Source: Monodelphis domestica
Lineage: Eukaryota; Chordata; Mammalia; Didelphimorphia; Didelphidae
Direction of reading: 5' to 3'
DNA length: 64,000 nt
Assembly: GCF_027887165.1 (NCBI RefSeq)
Contig: NC_077227.1
Coordinates: forward strand, 350,035,207-350,099,206
Below the pieces are notes generated by a model. That model had not been told where the DNA came from. It saw nothing but the letters and a program-made list of their open reading frames with translations, and searched no databases. Positions 45,490 through 57,205 of the stretch are shown in pieces; position 1 is the first letter of the stretch, and every line of letters begins with the position of its first letter. A program made the translations under genes and the position numbers.

Positions 45490-46020
45490 AAAGCAGTATG
45501 GTGTACTGAAAAGAATACTGAATTTAGAATCAAAGGGTCTAGTCTCAAATCTCACCTCTGTTAATTTGGGCAGCTCATTTAACCTCGGTTAAAGGTGTCT
45601 CTGCTTCTTCATCTATAAAATAACTGAACTAAATGATCTCTAAGGTTTTTTCCCCAACCCTTTAAAAAAACAAACCAAAAAATCCTTATATGTTGGAATT
45701 GTGTATTGGTTCCAAAGCAGAAGGGTGGAAAGGACTAGGCAATAGGGTTAAGTGACTTGCCCAGGGTCACACAATTAGGATGTGACTGAAGTCATATTTG
45801 AACCCAGGACACCCCCTCCCCCCAGCTCAAGTCCTGGCTTTCAATCCATTGAGCCATATAGCTGCTCTGCTTTTTCCAATTCTAAAGCTATAATCTGAGT
45901 CCTAACTCTGCGGCTAACTTGCTGTGTTACCTTGGGCAAATTATTCTACTTCGTCAAGCTTCCAATTCTTCAACGTTAAAATGAAGGGTTCATGATACCC
46001 TATCACCATCGGCAGAGCGC
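45490..46020. repeat. MIR (+), type A CORE-SINE (-) and MIR end (+)
   Basis: 45490-45650 MIR ('ctcatttaacctcggttaaa'). 45655-45870 antisense type A SINE ('gtgacttgcccagggtcaca'). 45880-46000 MIR end. Confidence 0.75.
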
Positions 46021-46110
46021 TCACAGCTCATCTAGTCCAACCCGTACCTGAATAGATATCCCCTTGAAACATTCTCAACGACTGGTTATTGGACTTTTGA
46101 ATGTTTCAGG

Positions 46111-46944
46111 ATGGTGAACTTGCTCCTGCCTGCCTAGTAATCTGTAAGTTCTCTTCCATTTCTAACATTCCTTTCTGTTCTAAGCTACTTCAAGCAAGGG
46201 AAGAGGGAGGTGGGAGAACCAAATGCACCCCCGGGTTACTGGCCTCATCCTTCCTGGTGGGTTTGGTGAGGGCTTTGAGACTTCCTTTGTTTCCCAGAAG
46301 CCAGTGAAAGAGGTACAAGGTTTCCCTGGGTCAGGTCCTCTGATTTGTTTGCACATGGTAATGGACACTGCTTTAAAATTATAGGTTAGTTCCATATTCC
46401 TGTTTCCTACCCCAGTTACGGCTGCCTCCCTGTTCCCTGCGCTTCGGCAGCAGGCGATTTACATGTAGGACACAGAGTTCATTATGACCTGAGGCCAGAT
46501 GTTCCAAAGGAAGAAGAAGGCGGGGGTGGAGGAAGGCAGCCAGGACACATTTGTCAAAACCTCAAGTCAATTCGCAGTTATGGCACAAATGACCCTGGCT
46601 CCTTGGGGTCACCCTCGTTCTCCATTACTGTCCCTTCCATTCTCCTCTCCTCTGATACGCGTGACTGGTTACAGCTTTGTTCCCTGCCTAGACTTTCCAT
46701 CCATTCCCTTGAGTCAGGAGAGATGGAAAAGTACCAGGACATCTTGAGTAGATGAGAAAGCAGAGAGCTACTCAAACAGCACGTACTATTTGACCCAACA
46801 GATTAGGCATCTCAGAAAGCAACAAGAAGCCCAAAATGGGGCCAAAAAAAAAGAGCAAATTCTCACTCAGCATCAGCCCTCATTACTCCATCCCAGTGAT
46901 TTGTCCTGGGGGTGTTTGGTTGATGAAGCCAAGTACAGTAGTGA
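46111..46944. other. Non-repetitive intronic pocket
   Basis: No recognised repeat except a 48-bp block repeated at 48299-48346. Contains TGAGTCA at 46710-46716 and several CpGs. Open frames on both strands (46101-46307, 46499-46747 and others) have no domain and no coherent splice signals. Confidence 0.35.
46372..46419 (+). repeat. 48-bp direct repeat, copy 1
   Basis: Matches 48299-48346 at 46 of 48 bases; begins 'tttaaaattataggtta' and ends 'cccagttac'. It is not part of any repeat I recognise. Confidence 0.9.
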
Positions 46945-47140
46945 AAAATAATCCTAGAATTATGTTTTTAAGAGCTGGAAGATATCTTAGAAGCTATCTA
47001 GGTCATCTCCCTCATTTTATAATTGAAGAAATTGAGACCCAAAGAGATGAGATGACTGACATAAAATAACATAGCTAATAAGAAGCAAGACCAGGATTTG
47101 AACCCAGGCCCTCTAGTTCTAAATCCAGCTATTCAAGGCA
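46945..47140 (-). repeat. MIR/THER1-like SINE
   Basis: 'tttaagagctggaagatatc' to 'gaacccaggccctctagttc'. The stretch 47141-47480 is unassigned. Confidence 0.7.
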
Positions 47141-47480
47141 CATGTGCCATAGTTATTAGTTTACTTTTTTAGTTTATTTGGTGGATTTTTTAAACACCTG
47201 CCTGTTACAAAACATTTTTGCTTATGTAACAAAAGCTGTGTTTATAAGTAGCTGTTTCCTCCCAGTAGCTCTTGAAGGAGAGCAATATAAGAATTCTCTG
47301 TATTCTTTTTTAAAAACTTTGTTATAAGAGATGGTACTTTGGGAGAGGAAAAGAAAAGGGATACTGGGACAAATGTATGTGACATAAAAACTTATTATCA
47401 CTAAAATTATCAGTAAAAGCTCATGTTAAAAAAGGTGTATATTTGAGAGACAAGATAACTGAGGCCCAGCATCATCATAA

Positions 47481-48005
47481 TCAGTGAGCAGAAGAGCCAG
47501 ATCTCACGCAGCTCTTACATTCCCTAGCATTCCTTCCCCCTTCCTATTCTGCTGCCTCTTAACTGGATCTTCCCCAGCCATAGCCCTGGGAGCTGGAAAG
47601 ATGGGCACCTGGGTTCTAATTGCAAATCTGCTTCTCACTACCTGTATGACCTGGGAAAAGCCACTTCGTTTCTTTGTGTCTTTGCTGCCTATCTTTTCAT
47701 CTGTAAAATGATTAGATGATCTCTTAAGGTTCCTTCCAGCTGCAAACTCATATTCCTATTAGTAAAGTTATGGGTCTCTGATTCCAAACATCATGCCTTT
47801 TTTTTTTTAACCTCTCCCTTCCATCTTGGAATTAATACTGTGTATTGGTTCCAAGGCAGAAGAGCAATAAGGGCTAGGCAATGGAGTTAAGTGACTTGCC
47901 CAAGGTCATAAAGCTAAGAAGTGCCTGATGCCACATTTAGACCCAGGACCTCTTGTCTCTGTGCCTGGTTCTCAATCTGCTAAGCCACCTAGCTGCCCCC
48001 AACAC
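47481..48005. repeat. MIR (+) then type A CORE-SINE (-)
   Basis: 47575-47755 MIR ('tcatctgtaaaatgattaga'). 47799-48002 antisense type A SINE ('aacctctcccttccatcttg', 'gctaagccacctagctgccc'). Confidence 0.8.
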
Positions 48006-48298
48006 CCTGTTCTTTCAACTACAACAGTCTTATCCAAACCTATACTTCCCCCAGCCCTGGTCATTGGTCTCAATTCCAAGGTGGAAGGGGGCATGAAAGC
48101 AGGCACAGGTGTGTCAGAGGAAGAAGGAAAGAAGTGGTTGAAGAAAACAGATCTTGTCTGTATCAGAAGCAGCCCTAAGAGGTTTGGGACCCTATCACAA
48201 AACTTAAGCTGCCTTCAAACAAAAAACACCTCTCTCCTAACTCTACCACTGGTTTACTCTTATTGCTGTTACCAGAAGGAATAAGGAAGAATCCTGAT

Positions 48299-48346
48299 TT
48301 TAAAATTATAGGTTAATTCCATATTCCTGTTTCCTACTCCAGTTAC
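48299..48346 (+). repeat. 48-bp direct repeat, copy 2
   Basis: See 46372-46419. The copies are 1.93 kb apart in the same orientation. The rest of 48006-48506 is unassigned. Confidence 0.9.
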
Positions 48347-48506
48347 TCTATAATTAAATCATATATTTGTTTGTCCAGACATTTTGAATACAAAATCTAT
48401 GACAAGAGTGGGGCCTCTAGGGTTACAAAGTACATTTGGAAGGTAGGGTCAAGATACCCGATTTGTTTCATTTCTTATGCTAGGTACTACTACTTAGCAT
48501 ATGTTG

Positions 48507-48758
48507 TAGTTAGTTGTTCAGTCAAGTCTGACTCTTCACGACCCCACTTCAGACTTTCTTGGCAAAGATAATAGAGTTATTTGCCATTTCCTTCTTCAGC
48601 TCATTTTGCAGATCAGGAAACTGAGACCAACAGGATTAAATGATTTGCCCAGGGTCACACAACTAGTAAGTGTCTGAAGCCAGATTTTAATTTATGAAAG
48701 TGAGTCTTCTTTACTCCTAACTTCCTAACTCTATCCACTCTATCACCTAGTTTTTGCC
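48507..48758 (-). repeat. Type B marsupial CORE-SINE
   Basis: 'gttcagtcaagtctgactct' to 'ctctatccactctatcacct'. Confidence 0.88.
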
Positions 48759-48829
48759 CTACAGTTTTATTACAATTATATTATTAACATTTATTAGAAG
48801 GAAGAGGAATTAAGAGAAATAACAGGAAA

Positions 48830-49377
48830 ATAGGAGTCACAGAATCAGAGGAGAATCAGAGATCCCTCAACTTGACCCCTCAAAGGTATAGTGAATATCC
48901 CCAGATCCAAAAGATCTAGCTATCAATATATAATTCTTGAGATGGAAGGGACCCTAGAAGTCATCTACTCTGGAGCTACCTTTCCTGACTGGACTTTGCC
49001 ACCAAATTTCATTTCCATTTTCTTTCCCCCACTGCCTTTGACCCTCTTCTCCTATTGGTGAGTTCTTTCCAGGATCTCCATTTTGAGGAAAGACCCAGAC
49101 TAGCCATGCTTCACTCTCTTGATTTAGCCACCATTTTTGTTCAGGCATTTTCAGTTATATCTGATTCTTCCTGACGTCATTTGAGGTTTTCTTGGCAAAG
49201 TTTGCCATTTCCTTCTCCTGTTCATTTTACAGTTGAGAAAACTGAGGCAAACAGGGTTAGGTGACTTGTCCAGGATCACAGAGCTAATGAGTGTCTGAAC
49301 CTTAATATGAACTCATTAAGGTGAATCTTCCTAACTCCAGGCCTAACACTCTATCCTTTGAGCCACTTAGCTCTCCC
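48830..49377 (-). repeat. MIR/THER1 piece and type B CORE-SINE
   Basis: 48830-48965 is a THER1-like piece ('ttgagatggaagggacccta'). 49138-49377 is antisense type B ('ttttcagttatatctgattc'). Confidence 0.78.
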
Positions 49378-49540
49378 TTTGGCCACCATACCCTGCTCTT
49401 TTATGCATTATCTCCTTCATTAGAATATAAGCTCCTTAAGGGAAGGGCATTCTTTTCCCTTGTAATTGTATCCCCAGTGCCTAGTAAAATGCTTGGCACA
49501 TAGGAAGCATTTAATAAATCTTTAACTTGACTCCTAGCCC
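49378..49540 (+). repeat. L2 3' end
   Basis: 'gtatccccagtgcctagtaa' and 'agcatttaataaatctttaa'. Confidence 0.65.
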
Positions 49541-49559
49541 AGGTTCTAGCTACCACAAG

Positions 49560-50085
49560 GGGTAGTGTGGCATAGGAGATAGAATGTTGGACTTTGAAGT
49601 CAGGAAAAAAACAAGTTTAAATCCTGACTCAGATGCTTACTAGCTATAAGACTGGAGTTAGTCCTAGTTTCTCCATCTCTAAAGTGTGAGTAGTAAAGCA
49701 TCCTTATCTACAGGATTATTGTGAAGGTCAATGGGATGATGTATTTAAAAGGCTTTTCAAACCTTAAACCTGGTGTCCTTCACCTTTCTGTGTGTCCTAG
49801 GCCCTTCTGGCAGTCTAGTGGAGCTCATAGAAACCTTCTCAGAATAATGTTTTTAAATACATGAAATAAGATACATAGTATTATAAAAAAATACAGTGAA
49901 ATAAATATTAAAATATTAAAAAAAAACAAGTTCATGGACCTCAGATTAGGAATCTCTGCCTTCTGGCCTCAGACACTTCCTAGTTGTGGGACTCTAGGTA
50001 AGTCATTTGACCCCAATTGCCTAGCCCTTATCATTCTTCTGACTTAGAATTAATACTGAAACAGAAGGTAAGGATTTTTTTTTTA
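49560..50085 (+). repeat. CORE-SINE/MIR, old hAT remnant, type A CORE-SINE 3' half
   Basis: 49560-49775 MIR-type. About 49785-49965 resembles an old hAT element ('cttctcagaataatgttttt'). 49965-50085 is a type A core and tail ('ttgcctagcccttatcattc'). Confidence 0.6.
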
Positions 50086-50795
50086 ATCTCTGCCTTAATG
50101 TTGACTAGCATTATTACAATCCTGGCTTCTTAGAAGATAGAGGCAAGATGATGGGTTGCACTAGGATTTAACTCCAGAGACATACCACCAGACAAAGGTC
50201 TCTCAAAGCAATAGTTCTTTGTTTTCAGTACTTCCTTGATCCCTCCATTTGCCATGTTCTCTTGTCTGACCTCATAGCCAAAAGTGGCGAATTAATGCTA
50301 AAATGGTCTTCAAGAGCCCTTGAAGAATTGGAGAGGGCAAAATCTACCTTAAACCTAGGAGCATTCCTGCTCCTACCTACCCCACCATGGAATCTACTCC
50401 CTGGTACTCAGCTCAGCTCCACAACCTTACTGTCTCCCTGACTCAGACTTACTTTTATCCTCCCCTATTCCCTCATCATAACTGGGGATCTCAGAAACTG
50501 CCCAGTGGGGACTAAGACCCTGGAGCCAGCCTTTGCACCCAAGCGAACCTGGAGCAAGTATCTAGGGCCTTAGAGATCTGACATTTTACCTAGTTCTTTC
50601 CCTAGCCTTCTGCAAGGCAAAACAGACTTCTCCTTTGTTCTTCCGCTTTTCAGAGCAAGCCTTTAAGGTTTTCCTTATTTGAACCTCCACTGGGCTTTCC
50701 TTTATACACACTTTAAAAGACTCATAAGGCCAACCATTCACTTTTCCCCATAGCCAGGTGCTCATCAATATAAAGTCCTAGAGTATACAAGGTCC
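50086..50795. other. Unassigned, apparently unique intronic sequence
   Basis: No repeat or gene recognised. Confidence 0.35.
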
Positions 50796-50995
50796 AATCT
50801 AGAAAGAGCTTAATTAACTTTTGGCCCAATCCCTCATTTCCACCCTCCACCCCCCAACCCCAAAAGGAAGCTGAAGCACAAAGAAGGGAAGCAATTTGTC
50901 TAAAGTCACACAGCAAAGTCAATGAGAGGTCCAGGGATAGAATCCAGGCCATCTGACTCCTGGGTCACTGCTCTTTTCTACTAAACCTACCCTTG
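50796..50995 (-). repeat. MIR/THER1-like SINE
   Basis: 'aaggaagctgaagcacaaag' and 'gtcacacagcaaagtcaatg'. The stretch 50996-51243 is unassigned. Confidence 0.65.
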
Positions 50996-51243
50996 CCTTC
51001 CCAGTGATAATCCTTCCCATGGGTAGGATCCAGGATTGAGCACCTTGTAGATGCCATAGGTGAGCCCAATGTGGGGTCTATTAAAGGTGTTACTTAAAGA
51101 CAGTGCTACTTGTATTCATATCTCTCCTTCTTCCTAAGTCTTCACATGTACATTAAATAAAAACAAGGTTTAATAAATGTTGATTGAATTTGCTCTCACT
51201 GCTGATGAATAGCTTTCTCCTCCCTTTCTCAATACAATAAGTT

Positions 51244-51440
51244 AGGAGGTAGCTAGGTGTCTCAATGGATTGGGAGCCAGGCCCAAAGATGAGGGATCCC
51301 AAGTCTAAATCTGGCTTCAGACACTTCCTAGCTGTGTGACCCTGGGCAAATCACTTAACCCCCATTGCCTAGCCCTTATTGCTCTTCTGCCTTAGAACCA
51401 ATACACAGTATTAATTCTAATAAAGAAGATAAGGGTTTAA
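51244..51440 (+). repeat. Type A marsupial CORE-SINE
   Basis: 'ggtagctaggtgtctcaatg' to 'attctaataaagaagataag'. Confidence 0.88.
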
Positions 51441-51504
51441 AAAATATAATGAGTTGGTCAAGAAGAAATTCACTTGTTATATAAGACTCTGGGGGAAAAG
51501 ATCA

Positions 51505-51960
51505 AAGGATCATAAAACTTAGACCTGGAAAGAAATATGAAAGATCAGTTAGCCCAATAGTTCTGAAACTAGGGTTTATTAACTTTTTTAAAAAATACAT
51601 TTTGTTAATTGTTGTAAATGTATATATGTTAGATGTACATCTGTATATATAATTTATTTTGACAAGTGTATACAAATTATCTATTTTTATATCCTATATA
51701 TGTGATTTCCTTTATAATCCTATATATTTTATCTTTGCATTTTAAAAGATTATTCTGAGAAAGGGTCTCTGGATTTCATTACACTTCCAGAGTGGTCTGA
51801 GAGATAAAAAAGATTAAGGACCCCTGAAGCCCAAACCTCTCATTTTACAGGTTAAGAAACAGGCTGCTCAAAATCATATTGGTAGTAACAGGCATAATTT
51901 ACAGTCTGGGGTTCTGACTCGAAATCTAATGTTCTTTCTAAGACACCATATCTTCTGTCT
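51505..51960. repeat. MIR/THER1 (-) interrupted by a small hAT element
   Basis: THER1 halves lie on each side of 51559-51827. The insert is bounded by 'agcccaat' (51551-51558) and 'agcccaaa' (51828-51835), an 8-bp duplication with one change, and carries inverted ends resembling 'gttctgaaactaggg' and 'ttaaggacccctg'. Confidence 0.55.
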
Positions 51961-52129
51961 TAAATATGGGAAAATAGGACTTGGGTGCTTGACTCATTTA
52001 CAAGGAGGAACAAAGAAATAGGGGTCTTCTCTTGTGAGTACCTCAGACCTATGACTGGACCATCACAGGACTGAAGGAGGGAGACAGAAACAAAAAATGG
52101 GGGTAGATAAGAAAAAGCTCTTTAAGTAA

Positions 52130-52330
52130 AGCAAACTTCTAGAAAATCAGCTAAAAGGGACCATCCCTTGCCATCCCATCCAACCTCTCTTTTCCAGAAG
52201 AAGAAACTGAAGAGTAAAGAAAATAAGAGACTGCCCATGGTCACACAGGCAGTCATTGGCAGAGCATGTCTCCCAGCCCCTAATCAGTGCTCTTTCCATT
52301 ATAACCTATGTAAGAATGTAGTGGAACAGG
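52130..52330 (-). repeat. MIR/THER1-like SINE
   Basis: 'agaagaagaaactgaagagt' and 'ccatggtcacacaggcagtc'. Confidence 0.65.
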
Positions 52331-52594
52331 GAAACAAAGAAAAGGGCCAACGAAGAGAAGATTCTCTCTGGCTGGGTCGTTCAGTCTCCTTTTGAGGAGA
52401 TAGCCATTTGTGGAAACTCAGGACTGGTGAAAAAAGAGGTAGAAGGGGACTTAAGGAGAAATCAAAGGAGTGTGAAAAGAATACAGCCTGGAAGGAAAGC
52501 CGAGGTGATTATAAAAGCTCGAAAGATACAAACTAGAGGCTCTGTTCAACCCCAAATCAGATAAACAATTATAAAACAAGGACAACAACTTTAC

Positions 52595-52900
52595 CTCCCT
52601 TGATGTTCACAGGATGTATTGAGTTAAAGATTCTTTGTGCCTGATTTGGCTCCTGAAATCCCAGAGAAGTGAGGTTCCCTCTTTGCTTCTCAGAGACACT
52701 CCCGCTCCTTCTGATCAGACACACCTTTAAATTGGGGAAAGAACCAATTTTCTCTCCAGCATAGACTATCAATGGAGAAGGAGGACCTTGATACTAGGGT
52801 CCGAGCTCGGTTCCTGAGCTCCAGTCCAAGCCTCCTGGGCTCTGTGGATCTCCAGCCGTCTCTGGCTGGACTCGCCCCGGTAGTGCCAGGAGGCGGGTCA
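52595..52900 (-). other. SMIM3: Candidate SMIM3 first exon (5' UTR)
   Basis: On the minus strand this repeat-free, relatively CpG-rich sequence ends in 'catcaagggag' followed by 'gtaaag', a good splice donor (intron from 52594). Its distance from the terminal exon (19.1 kb) fits the gene size I recall from human. The 5' limit is arbitrary because no TATA box or initiator decides it. An antisense open frame at 52569-52772 crosses the proposed donor and has no domain, so the exon is taken as non-coding. Confidence 0.45.
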
Positions 52901-53035
52901 TAGAAGCTGCTCTCAAATTGCAGCTGCCTTCTTCACAGCTAGGGGAAGTCTGACCGCCTCTGTTTGGCGGGCAGCCACTTAGAAAGCCTTCAGTGTGCTG
53001 GCGGGCTTAGGAATGCAGGCAGCAGAGGCCGCTGA
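52795..53035 (-). promoter_or_regulatory. SMIM3: CpG-enriched candidate SMIM3 promoter
   Basis: About ten CpGs in 240 bases, against almost none in surrounding unique sequence. It has GC-box-like 'aggaggcggg' (52889-52898) and further 'ggcgggc' units near 52970 and 53000. It straddles the likely start of the candidate exon. There is no clear TATA box, consistent with a weak CpG-island promoter. Confidence 0.45.
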
Positions 53036-53189
53036 AAATCCTGTCCCATATTTCTTTATCACCATCAATAAAATCTCCTTTCACTCTCCCTTCCTAAGCT
53101 GGACGAGAGGGAGAAGGGAGAGAAGAAGGGCTGACTTTCTCACTCAGGTCACCAAATTCAGACCCTCACCCCTCCTCTGCAAGGCCAAT

Positions 53190-53360
53190 CAAGGATCACA
53201 TGATTTAGAGTTAGAAGGAAACTGAGGGATCATCAGTCTAGTTTAAGAGACCACAATAAGAAACCCACTGACTTCGAGAAGGGAGAAGGAGAAACCTCAG
53301 TTTCAGCTTCAGTTTCCTCATCTGTGAAATGGGGATAATAACATTTATCATACTTACCCT
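53190..53360. repeat. MIR pieces
   Basis: 'gatttagagttagaaggaaa' (antisense type) and 'agtttcctcatctgtgaaat' (sense type). The stretch 53361-53629 is unassigned. Confidence 0.6.
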
Positions 53361-53629
53361 CACTTAATTTGACAGGAAATTCTATCCCCTAACTCCCTTC
53401 CTGTTTGTTCTGAATATTTTTTAAAATGTATATATTTGTTACATCAAAATATCCAGGTAACTCCCTTCATCCCCTTCCACCCCCATTAGAAATGGCATCA
53501 TTTGACAAAAAGATAAATGTACATCTAAAACCATTTCGTTCTTATATCTCTCTAGCAGTTCTTTTTCAAGAAATGGATATATCCAAATCATTCTTCAAAC
53601 AATATTTCTGTTGCTAATGTTTGTACTGA

Positions 53630-54190
53630 ATCTTGTTGCTGTTGTTCTTTGTTTTCAAAGAGGACCAGTGACATCACTGGGTGATGTCTTGACTTGTGCA
53701 TGAATTGGATTTAGGTGAAGCAGAATTGCACAAAATCATCAGCCTCACTATCTTTGAAAAACATCAAAGTTCAGTGGCAAGGGAGTCAGGATGATGAGTG
53801 ATTGCCCAGGATGCAGTGGATGGCCTTGGCATCTTCAATGTCTGACCAGGCTCTCAGTCCAACACCTGCTTCAGCCATCTTCATGACTATTGGAACAAAT
53901 TGTTCTCATCAGTCCATTCTGCCAGAAGAAGTCTTCATGTGCTTGAGGTAGACATCCCCCTAATTCACCAACAGGTTTGTGGCCTGTTGGTTACCCTTAC
54001 CGTAGTTTAAAATCCCATCTGCAGAGATGGATTATTGAAGTGTGATCTCCTGCTCGTGCTAAAGCTTCTTGGAGCCACAGGTGAAAGTTGGGTGCCAGGT
54101 GGACACCAAAGATGGATAAGCAGCCTTGAAAAGGGCTCGGCAAGTCCTCTCACACTAGAAGTACCAGTCCTCCCTAAGAAATCCTAGCAT
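53630..54190 (+). repeat. Dispersed element of family X (copy 3)
   Basis: Best-preserved copy: 'gttttcaaagaggaccagtg', 'gggtgatgtcttgacttgtg', 'tgaattggatttaggtgaag', 'tgttggttacccttaccgta' and 'gagccacaggtgaaagttgg'. See 21005-21525 and 1625-2208. The stretch 54191-54655 is unassigned. Confidence 0.7.
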
Positions 54191-54656
54191 CATCACTAGA
54201 CTGAAAAATTTTTTTAATTATAATACCGTAATAACAAATGTGGAAATAGAGGCTATGAGAGGGAAATGTATACTGGTTAACAATAACAAAAGTTAATCTT
54301 TTAAAATCTGAAGAGAACAAGCTCTTGGAGAACATCTATTCTAATATACTTGGTAAGTTGCCATCTAGCCTCCAAATGAAAACCTCCAATAATAGGAGAT
54401 TATTAAGTTTTTCCTTATGTTGAACCAATCAATCTATCTATTTATTTATATCTAACTATCTATATATTTATGTATATACATCCCATAGTTTTATTAATGA
54501 AAATTAAGGTCTCTATAGGCAATATTTCTACTTGTAAATAAAATTGAATTATAGGATTCTGAAATCAAGTGCTTTTTAATAATTTAACACAAAACTTCAT
54601 CTTTTTAAATCCTTACATTAAGGGGCAGATGAACTAATTAATGTTAACTAATTCAT

Positions 54657-54832
54657 TTTTTAAACTCTTTCTGACATAGTAACAACTCTAAGTTAGAAGG
54701 GCAAGGGCTAGACAAATGGGGTTAAGTGACTTGTCCAAGCACATAGCTAGAAAGTATCTGAGGTCACATTTGAACACAGGTCCTCTGGACTCCAGGCCTG
54801 GCATTCTATCTGCTGAGCCATCTAGCTGCCCT
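54657..54832 (-). repeat. Type A marsupial CORE-SINE
   Basis: 'taaactctttctgacatagt' to 'tatctgctgagccatctagc'. The stretch 54833-55650 holds no recognised feature. Confidence 0.82.
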
Positions 54833-55650
54833 TATCCATGCTACCTTGAGATTATTAGTTTATTACTGTACCCAAGTCATCTCAAAGTTGTGAGTAAAAA
54901 TGTTAAAATTACCATATCCATATAATCTCAGAGTTATCAAGTAGCATTTGGTGTTCCACCAGTCTTATTATATATGTCTGGAACTTATCTGAGATTTACA
55001 TATCATAAGACCAAAAGGTCCTAACAACAAAGCCTGAAAGGCTTTCTCTGACTTAGCACACATTACCATTAGGTGACTTTTAGTTAATAAATGATACAGT
55101 TTGCAAAGTATGCTCCTTTGATCTTTGAGATGGTTTGCATATGTCTTCTAGGTTCCTTTTTGATACTGGAACTTTACTAATTACTTATACATTTACTTAC
55201 CATATTGACTAGAAGGGAAAGGGATGGACAGGGAGATCAAAACAAGATACAATTTTAACACATTAGACATCAAGTCTAATTTAAATATTGGTTAGAAAAT
55301 GGGAGGGTAAAAGAATTTAGGACCTGCTGCTAACTTCAGTTTTAGTGAGAAGGCCAAGTAAGGGTTAGGGTTAGCTCCCAGATGACTTGAAGGCAAAGCA
55401 CAGTTAGTCTCTGGATGAATATCCCCTTGGTCTTCTACTTTTTTAAACCTATATTTGCATATTTTCATTAATAATTTGTACTATGCCTTTTTCCACAGCA
55501 GAATTCTTTCCCGATATCCTAACCCTTTCCTTTCCTCCATGCTCCCACACACACATGCATGCATACATGAGCACATACACATTGAATCCTCTCTTGGAAT
55601 CAAGAGCAATTTAAGAAAACCTAACCAATAAAATGATCCAACATTACCAA

Positions 55651-56370
55651 TGTGAACTTTAAATTACTCCACCCCATTTAGATCTTACTTTATAGGAAGA
55701 TAAAGTTGTAAACTTCTGATTGAACAGTGAAGATATTTAGTTCTCACCTTAAAGTAAAGCTAGAACTTTAAGCTAAGTCTATTTTTAGATCTTAATACAA
55801 AAAGATGTTAAGTGACTATAAACGTTAAATTAATCACAAAAAGGTCAAGTAACTAACAAAAGGTGAACTTAACAAAGAAGTGTTAAGTAACTCTAAAGAT
55901 ATAATCTAATCAAAGAAAATGAGAACTAAAGAATGGGCATTTAGAGGAGGGGACATAAGGGTGAAAGGTCTATATATTGGCTTACTTCCTCTCTCTGGTA
56001 CCTTTTGCGATGAAGAGTTGGCTGAGAGCAGCATGCTGGGCCTTTCAGCATCCTAGTGTGGCTACAAGCTATTGTCTGGTTTGGTGGTGAGTTACTGGCT
56101 GATTTTTCCTCCTTTACTTTCCAATTTTATCCTCTTAGAAGCCTCTAATCTTCTTCAGAGACCTAGAGGTGGGAATTTTAAAACTCTCCCTGACACAGGC
56201 CAGGCAGGAGAAATCCTATATCCTCTTCCCTCCTTCTCCTTAAATTCCTTCCCTCTATATTAATTAAATTACCATAAATTTCCAGACTGACTAGGATATT
56301 TTATTTGGGATTTTCCCTGGGGACCAATTAAATCTAGATTTTAAGTCACAACTCTAAAATTATCTTTACA
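55651..56370 (+). mobile_element. Solo LTR, 720 bp, with exact target duplication
   Basis: Begins TGTGAACTTT and ends TATCTTTACA, with flanking 4-bp duplication 'ccaa' at 55647-55650 and 56371-56374. Its U3 has reiterated 'gttaagtaactNNaaa'-like units. A TATA-like 'ctatatattgg' lies at about 55970. No internal viral sequence is present. Its final bases resemble those of the LTR at 59082-59442. Confidence 0.87.
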
Positions 56371-57205
56371 CCAACATCATTCCACATCCATAGCTCCTAC
56401 TTCTACTAAGCTTTTCCTGATTGGAAACAACTATATCTCTCATAAACAAGCTCAGTGAACACCTTGCCCATACAAAAGAGTAGATGTGACTTATGTCCTA
56501 CTCCCTAGAACTTCTTTCCTCCTGATGCAAGAAGTCCTAATAACAAATCATACTTCTTCCTTCTTCTTTTATAAAATGCAAATTTCCCCCTTAGGTAACC
56601 TGGTCCATAATAATAACTGGTATCCTATAGCCTTTAAAGATTACTAAATGTTTTATTGTATTTGAGTCAGACAATGACCATACCAATAATGAGTCCTGCC
56701 TATTAAAATATAATCAATTTGACTTTTGCAATATTATCGGAGTCTCACTATATCTATAAACTTACCATTTTCTTTCTAAGAGAAAGAAAAGTCTTTGGCC
56801 TCTCTCATTCCTTCTTTCTGATCCATAATTCTTACTTACCTTTTTAGGTCACAGAATATCAAAGTATATACTGATATAATATTAGGAGGGTCTGGATCTT
56901 CCTAGAAATTCTTTTTTGTCTTCATCTTCCTCATAAATGTTGTTGAATAGGGTGCAGCTATTTTAATAATAGTATTTTTGCAATTTTATGAGTACTGCAA
57001 TACAAGTTAGCCAAATGTCCCACAAAATAATGTTTTAGATTGCTTTAGAAAGTATAATAAAACCAACTCCACCAGTTCCTTTCTTTGCTTCTCCATGGAA
57101 TGAGTTCCTAGGAACCATGCTTTTATTTAGTTTCAACTTCTTTCTAATAGTTTTATTTATAAAAGTTTTCTTAGGTTAAGATTGTCGTGATTTGAGTCCT
57201 TCAGC
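56371..57205. other. Unassigned AT-rich sequence
   Basis: No gene or repeat recognised. Confidence 0.3.

Larger units (their letters stand above)
33484..52594 (-). other. SMIM3: Inferred large intron of SMIM3 (about 19.1 kb)
   Basis: The intron is bounded by the acceptor at 33484-33485 and a proposed donor (GGGAG then gtaaag) at 52594. A single long 5' UTR intron of this order agrees with my recollection of the human gene, which spans about 18 kb. Another non-coding exon between them cannot be excluded. The content is almost wholly SINEs and LINEs, plus the unique pockets at 44140-45489 and 46111-46944. Confidence 0.5.

Noticed and set aside
52569..52772. Minus-strand 67-codon frame in the candidate first exon
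   Set aside because: It reads through the proposed splice donor, has no domain, and the SMIM3 start codon in the terminal exon is well supported.
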